Source of the DNA: Sulfuricurvum sp.
GTDB taxonomy: Bacteria; Campylobacterota; Campylobacteria; Campylobacterales; Sulfurimonadaceae
Length of the DNA stretch: 64,000 nucleotides
Reading direction: 5' to 3'
Assembly: GCF_028713855.1 (NCBI RefSeq)
Contig: NZ_JAQTNN010000001.1
Coordinates: forward strand, 62,001-126,000
The first letter of the stretch is position 1; the number at the start of each line of letters is the position of its first letter. A program made the position numbers and the translations under genes. The notes beneath the pieces were generated by a model, which was given only the letters and a program-made list of their open reading frames with translations, was not told where the DNA came from and searched no databases. Below are positions 60,378 through 64,000 of the stretch, one piece after another.

Positions 60378-60656
60378 ATGAGTGAAAAACACGATATTTT
60401 AGATGAAACCCAGCATATTATCTCGCCCGATGATTCGATGGATTTCCGATTCTTGGTAAGAGTTGGTTTAGGCATTGCGTTTGTGTTGATGCTTGTATTT
60501 CCAAAAATTTTTATTAACACTCAAATCTATTTTAAAAGTCGTGAAATCTCTACTCTAACTCATGAACACGATGCGTTGTTGGAAGAAAACCGTCTGATCA
60601 AATCCAAAGTAGAATCCATGAAATACAAAAGCCAGATTTCAGATACACTTTTTTAA
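60378..60656 (+). CDS. ftsL: FtsL-like division protein (single helix and coiled coil)
   Basis: A 92-aa protein with a short cytoplasmic N-terminus, one membrane helix (about 28-47, VRVGLGIAFVLMLVFPKIFI) and a periplasmic coiled coil (about 57-80, EISTLTHEHDALLEENRLIK). Size, topology and position right after rsmH match FtsL. The sequence is too short and variable to be certain. In Campylobacter the homologous gene (Cj0692) has the same place. The gene is 6 bp after rsmH. Confidence 0.7.
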   Translation: MSEKHDILDETQHIISPDDSMDFRFLVRVGLGIAFVLMLVFPKIFINTQIYFKSREISTLTHEHDALLEENRLIKSKVESMKYKSQISDTLF

Positions 60657-60669
60657 ATTTTTGTATGTT

Positions 60670-60690
60670 ATTCCCAGTTTAATCGGGAAT
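60670..60690. repeat. Palindromic repeat ATTCCC-GGGAAT
   Basis: ATTCCC (60670-60675) and GGGAAT (60685-60690) with a 9-base loop, followed by CCAG. This pattern belongs to a palindromic intergenic repeat known from many bacteria. It is flanked by partial copies of CCAGTTTAAT. It could end the ftsL transcript. Confidence 0.5.
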
Positions 60691-60772
60691 CCAGTTTAAT
60701 AATCCAGTAAATTTATCTCATTCTTTTATTTTTTCTCCTCACTTCTTTTTTTTACGCACCTAAGAATTCAGA

Positions 60773-60781
60773 TGGTATAAT
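60773..60781 (+). promoter_or_regulatory. Extended -10 promoter for the DUF2018 gene
   Basis: TGG-TATAAT, a perfect -10 with extended TG, stands 32 bp before the ATG at 60813; the ribosome-binding site GGAG follows. The gap from ftsL to here holds only the palindrome and this promoter. Confidence 0.6.
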
Positions 60782-60812
60782 CGCCCTCTTAAATTGATAC
60801 TTTGGAGATACG

Positions 60813-61097
60813 ATGTATAATTTGTTTGAAGACGAAGACGATATTTTCCAAGGTTCACCGAAAAGTAAGTTTTTGGATATCGTTTTTAACGCAAATCGAG
60901 ATTTGGTTCATAATGAACTGGAGCGATTGATGACACGTATGGCGGCGATGGAACTTATGTTGCAAGAAGCACATGGTGAAGATAAAATCGACCGTGTACT
61001 TCAGACGATGCAGTTTGAACGTGCCGATGAAATTGATATGATGGCCAAAAATCTTTATATCATTTCAGTTGGAAACGTGTTAACGCAAAACGAGTAA
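60813..61097 (+). CDS. DUF2018 family protein (HP0242-like)
   Basis: A 94-aa helical protein. The run IFQGSPKSKFLDIVFNANRDLVHNELERL corresponds to IFEGNPLDKWNDIIFHASKK... of Helicobacter pylori HP0242, and the C-terminal IISVGNVLTQNE to its last residues. HP0242 forms an intertwined, knotted homodimer; its function is unknown. The following genes (secreted protein, polyprenyl synthase, hemA, proS) are in the same order as HP0241-HP0238, supporting orthology. Confidence 0.85.
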   Translation: MYNLFEDEDDIFQGSPKSKFLDIVFNANRDLVHNELERLMTRMAAMELMLQEAHGEDKIDRVLQTMQFERADEIDMMAKNLYIISVGNVLTQNE

Positions 61098-61104
61098 GAT
61101 CGTA

Positions 61105-61515
61105 GTGAAACGATTTTTCGTCTTTTTGTTACTCGGCAGTGTGTTGTGTTTACACGCCGCTGCGTGGAGAGAACAAAAAAGTTTTATCCTCAAAAAAGAT
61201 CAGGTTGTTAAAATTTTGGTCAAAAGTGAGGGATTAGAACGTATCTTGAGCTTTCGCTGGACCCTTTACACGGATAAGGTGCTGGTTGTTCATGAGAGTT
61301 TTGATCGGTTTGTCGGACAGCATATGCTCTCTGCCACGTACGGTAATCAAAGTTTTCAAAAGCGACTTCTGCCTCCTAAGCGAAGCGAACTGGATATTCC
61401 CTATACCGTCGTCGTTTTTAAAAAATTTGACGAAGGAAACAATACGGCGCAAATGGATCTTCTTTTGATCGATAAAGAGAAGCGGATCGTGTTGGATTAT
61501 TTAACGGAGAAGTGA
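61105..61515 (+). CDS. Conserved secreted protein (HP0241-like position)
   Basis: A 136-aa protein with a Sec signal peptide (about 1-19, ending LHA-AA) and a mature part rich in beta strands. It begins with GTG at 61105, 7 bp after the DUF2018 stop. No enzymatic motif is visible. Its place between the DUF2018 gene and polyprenyl synthase corresponds to HP0241 in Helicobacter pylori, of unknown function. Confidence 0.65.
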   Translation: MKRFFVFLLLGSVLCLHAAAWREQKSFILKKDQVVKILVKSEGLERILSFRWTLYTDKVLVVHESFDRFVGQHMLSATYGNQSFQKRLLPPKRSELDIPYTVVVFKKFDEGNNTAQMDLLLIDKEKRIVLDYLTEK

Positions 61516-61524
61516 TTACAGGTA

Positions 61525-62415
61525 ATGTTGGAAAAAGTAGAAACACTTATCGCAAAACTCATCAGTGAAGTCGATTACCCGAAAGCGAGTGCACTTTTTG
61601 CCGAACTCTCCGGAGGGAAACGGCTTCGTGCACGGCTTATTTTGACGATTGCCCCTGCGGCGCCTGCCGCACCTTTGCTCGGTGCAATCGTTGAGTTGAT
61701 TCATGCTGCGAGTCTACTGCATGACGATGTTATTGATGATGCGATGCTGCGTCGCGGAGTACCGTCGGTGAATGCAACACAGGGGAGCAAAACAGCAATT
61801 ATGCTCGGTGATATTCTCTATTCCAAAGCGTTTAGTGAGTTGACTTCCTTTGATCCTTCTATCGCTCGTGCGGTTGCGGAATCGGTTACACGGCTTTCAG
61901 TGGGTGAGATGATGGATGTCGAAATGGCGGAGACATTTAATAGTGATCGTGATCTCTATCTCAAAATGCTATATCTAAAAACGGCAACACTTATCGAAGC
62001 ATGCGCTTACAGTGCCGCGATATTGGCAGGAAAAGATGAACAAGCCCATGCGACCTATGGTAAAAATTTAGGCTTGGCATTTCAAATTGTCGATGATATT
62101 CTCGATATTACGGCAGATGAAGTGACGCTTGGTAAACCTTCTTTGAATGATTTTTCAGAAGGAAAAGTGACATTGCCGTACATTGATCTTTATGATGAGT
62201 TAAATGATGATGAAAAAATTCGTCTTGTAAGCAGTCATTCCAAAGTTCTAAATGAGAACGAAAAAATGTGGATTCGTTCCAAAATGGATGACTTCAAAAT
62301 TATTGAACGCTCATACGCCCATGCGAGAATGTTATGCGATGAAGCGATCAGCGCTATTGGAGAGGATGTGGCTTTACGTGCTATCATCGAAACCGTCATC
62401 CAAAGAAGTCATTAA
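61525..62415 (+). CDS. ispB: Polyprenyl diphosphate synthase
   Basis: A 296-aa all-helical trans-prenyltransferase that would make the side chain of menaquinone. SGGKRLRARL is the isopentenyl diphosphate site, the first aspartate-rich motif is LLHDDVIDDAMLRRG, and the second is FQIVDDILDI. The length suits a long-chain (octaprenyl-type) synthase, which fits quinone synthesis. It follows the secreted-protein gene by 9 bp and abuts hemA. Confidence 0.92.
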   Translation: MLEKVETLIAKLISEVDYPKASALFAELSGGKRLRARLILTIAPAAPAAPLLGAIVELIHAASLLHDDVIDDAMLRRGVPSVNATQGSKTAIMLGDILYSKAFSELTSFDPSIARAVAESVTRLSVGEMMDVEMAETFNSDRDLYLKMLYLKTATLIEACAYSAAILAGKDEQAHATYGKNLGLAFQIVDDILDITADEVTLGKPSLNDFSEGKVTLPYIDLYDELNDDEKIRLVSSHSKVLNENEKMWIRSKMDDFKIIERSYAHARMLCDEAISAIGEDVALRAIIETVIQRSH

Positions 62416-63708
62416 ATGCACTATTTGATTATCAGTTTTTCTCACAAAAACTCTACCATCGCTATTCGTGAGAAGCTTGCCTTTGTGGATGAGATGCAAC
62501 AGCTTCAATCGATGGATAGACTCAACACTACTGCGGCTATCAGCGAGTCTATGATTCTATCTACCTGTAATCGCGTCGAGATTTTTTGCAGTTGTAATGA
62601 TACCGATGCGGCCAGTGAATCTGTATTTGAGCTTTTAAGCAGCCGTTCAGGGATGTCTCGTGACGAATTGCATGGGCGTGCCGATATTTTCGACGATGAG
62701 GGGTGTATTCATCACCTTTTCAGTGTCGCGAGTTCACTTGATTCGATGGTAGTAGGTGAGACCCAAATCGCAGGACAGCTCAAAGATGCCTTTAAACTTT
62801 CCCAAGAAAACGGTTTTTCGGCGCAAAAACTTTCGCGTGCAATGAGTTACGGATTTAAGTGTGCCGCCGAAGTACGCAATGCGACCAATATCTCTTCCAA
62901 GCCGGTTTCAGTGGCAAGTGTCGCCGTAGCAAAGGTTAAAGAGAGCGTAGGTGAATTGAACGGGAAAAAAGCATTAGTCATAGGTTCAGGTGAAATGTCG
63001 GTTATCACCTGCAAACACTTGATCGCGCAAGGAGTGGATGTCACCATTATGAACCGGACGTTCGAGAAAGCCGAAGCTATTGCCAGAGAGTGCAATGCAA
63101 GAGCACAATCGTTTGAAGAGATTGCGTATGCAATCAACGAAAATGAGCTTTTATTTACGGCAACCGGATCGATTCACCCTATTATTACCGAAGAGATGAT
63201 CAAACCCTGTTCGTATGATCGGTATTGGTTTGATATGGCTGTTCCAAGAGATATCGAATGCGATGCGGAAATTTGGGGGATTCATCTCTTTAGCGTTGAT
63301 GATCTCAAAGAGATTGTTAATGAGAACATTGCTCTGCGTGAGGATGAAGCAAAACTCTCCTATGTGATTATTCGACGTCATGTAGTCGGATTTTTCGAGT
63401 GGTTAAAAACCCTGTCGATTGAGCCGCTTATCAAAAATATGTATCTTAAAGCCTATCGTGCCGCAGCTCGTGAGACGGAGCGTGTTATCGAGAACGGATA
63501 TATCCCCCAAGAACATGCCGAAGCAGTGCAAAAAGCGACGGAACAAGCACTGAAACGATTTTTACACCCGTTCGCACAGCGGATGCGTGACGGTTCGGAT
63601 GCAATGCGGGTGGATGCCCTGATTGAATCGATGAGCTTTTTGATGGATCAAGATGAAGGCGAAGAGATGAGCCAAACCAGCTGTAAATATTACCCTAAAG
63701 GAAAATAA
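62416..63708 (+). CDS. hemA: Glutamyl-tRNA reductase
   Basis: A 430-aa enzyme that reduces Glu-tRNA(Glu) to glutamate-1-semialdehyde, the first step of heme synthesis. The catalytic Cys is in [10 protein letters not shown] (near residue 52), the NADPH site is [17 protein letters not shown], and the C-terminal dimerisation helix follows. The ATG comes directly after the stop of the polyprenyl synthase gene. It overlaps proS by one base (TAATG). Confidence 0.96.
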   Translation: MHYLIISFSHKNSTIAIREKLAFVDEMQQLQSMDRLNTTAAISESMILSTCNRVEIFCSCNDTDAASESVFELLSSRSGMSRDELHGRADIFDDEGCIHHLFSVASSLDSMVVGETQIAGQLKDAFKLSQENGFSAQKLSRAMSYGFKCAAEVRNATNISSKPVSVASVAVAKVKESVGELNGKKALVIGSGEMSVITCKHLIAQGVDVTIMNRTFEKAEAIARECNARAQSFEEIAYAINENELLFTATGSIHPIITEEMIKPCSYDRYWFDMAVPRDIECDAEIWGIHLFSVDDLKEIVNENIALREDEAKLSYVIIRRHVVGFFEWLKTLSIEPLIKNMYLKAYRAAARETERVIENGYIPQEHAEAVQKATEQALKRFLHPFAQRMRDGSDAMRVDALIESMSFLMDQDEGEEMSQTSCKYYPKGK

Positions 63709-64000
63709 TGCGTTTTTCAAGAGCCTATATCCCTACGACAAAAGAGTCACCTAAAGATGCTCAGCTACCCAGTCATATTTATCTCTCACGAGCAGGATTT
63801 GTAGCACAGGTGGCAAGCGGTCTGTATAATTTTTTGCCGTTGGGAAAACGGGTACTTCGTAAAATTGAGAATATCATCAATGAAGAGATGGCTGTATGCG
63901 GTGCATTAGAAGTTGATTTGAGTTTTGTTACTCCGGCAGAGTTGTGGCAGGAGAGTGGACGAATCGAAAAATTTGGAAAAGAACTTCTCCGTTTCCGTGA
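63708..64000 (+). CDS. proS: Prolyl-tRNA synthetase, N-terminal part (partial)
   Basis: The first 97 residues of ProS; the gene runs off the window. [22 protein letters not shown], then [20 protein letters not shown] and [19 protein letters not shown] are the bacterial class II ProS start with motif 1. It charges tRNA(Pro). The one-base overlap with hemA shows cotranscription, in the same order as in Helicobacter (HP0239-HP0238). Confidence 0.94.
   Translation, partial: MRFSRAYIPTTKESPKDAQLPSHIYLSRAGFVAQVASGLYNFLPLGKRVLRKIENIINEEMAVCGALEVDLSFVTPAELWQESGRIEKFGKELLRFR

Overview
The window is a gene-dense piece of a bacterial chromosome (about 43-45% GC by eye). It most likely comes from a Campylobacterota (epsilonproteobacterium) of the Sulfuricurvum/Sulfurimonas type. 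The evidence is gene content and order: an HP0242-like DUF2018 gene, a small secreted-protein gene, polyprenyl synthase, hemA and proS in the Helicobacter order; ppiD-ftsA-ftsZ near rsmH and a short FtsL-like gene as in Campylobacter; a desulforubrerythrin; a very short ExbB; and two c-di-GMP sensor proteins. The genus is inference; no rRNA is present.

Layout. 1-12.9 kb: end of ligA, an NDH-2-like flavoprotein, a GAF-PAS-GGDEF-EAL protein, tlyA, ribF, cytochrome c, atpB, thiE, gatB, a K+ channel with a separate RCK subunit, gpsA, and small proteins. 12.9-32.6 kb: a nitrate-assimilation region. A minus-strand operon carries cobA, ferredoxin-type nitrite reductase (nirA), nitrate reductase (narB), a 105-aa membrane protein, an ABC-F ATPase and a sugar-phosphate mutarotase; a siroheme dehydrogenase gene diverges from it. 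A second minus-strand operon encodes an NrtABC-type importer and an outer-membrane porin, next to an Rrf2 regulator. A third encodes a NarK/NasA-type MFS transporter and a fused PP2C phosphatase/Ser-Thr kinase. An NYN-domain protein and a membrane diguanylate cyclase lie between the last two. The three minus-strand nitrate operons share a previously unmarked promoter architecture: a 17-bp dyad (TGATTA-N5-TAATCA, one mismatch in one copy), then exactly 31 bp, then a -10 hexamer, then an A-tract element near the expected start site. I regard this as the most interesting signal here.

32.7-40.4 kb: a glycine-zipper protein, an MscL with an added zinc ribbon, a MacAB-TolC-type efflux operon with MacB split into ATPase and permease, a periplasmic double rhodanese, a 51-aa cysteine protein and desulforubrerythrin. 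40.4-48.4 kb: an iron/heme uptake cluster under good Fur-box candidates, comprising an unknown 262-aa protein, HemP, a TonB receptor, a Fiu-like receptor, PiuC, ExbB, ExbD and TonB. 48.4-57.1 kb: M48 protease, prmC, a DUF4149-like protein, an MlaF-like ATPase, a MntA-HepT toxin-antitoxin pair, a mini J-protein, and ftsZ, ftsA and ppiD. 57.2-64 kb: bioA, a LysR regulator, rsmH, an ftsL-like gene, a DUF2018 gene, a secreted protein, polyprenyl synthase, hemA and the start of proS.

No tRNA, rRNA, CRISPR array, intact insertion sequence or prophage was seen. No gap between genes exceeds 300 bp; the largest are 43586-43818 (Fur boxes and promoter), 25666-25878 (nitrate dyad plus a coding remnant) and 5804-6005 (atpB leader). 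All family calls rest on reading motifs, without database searches.
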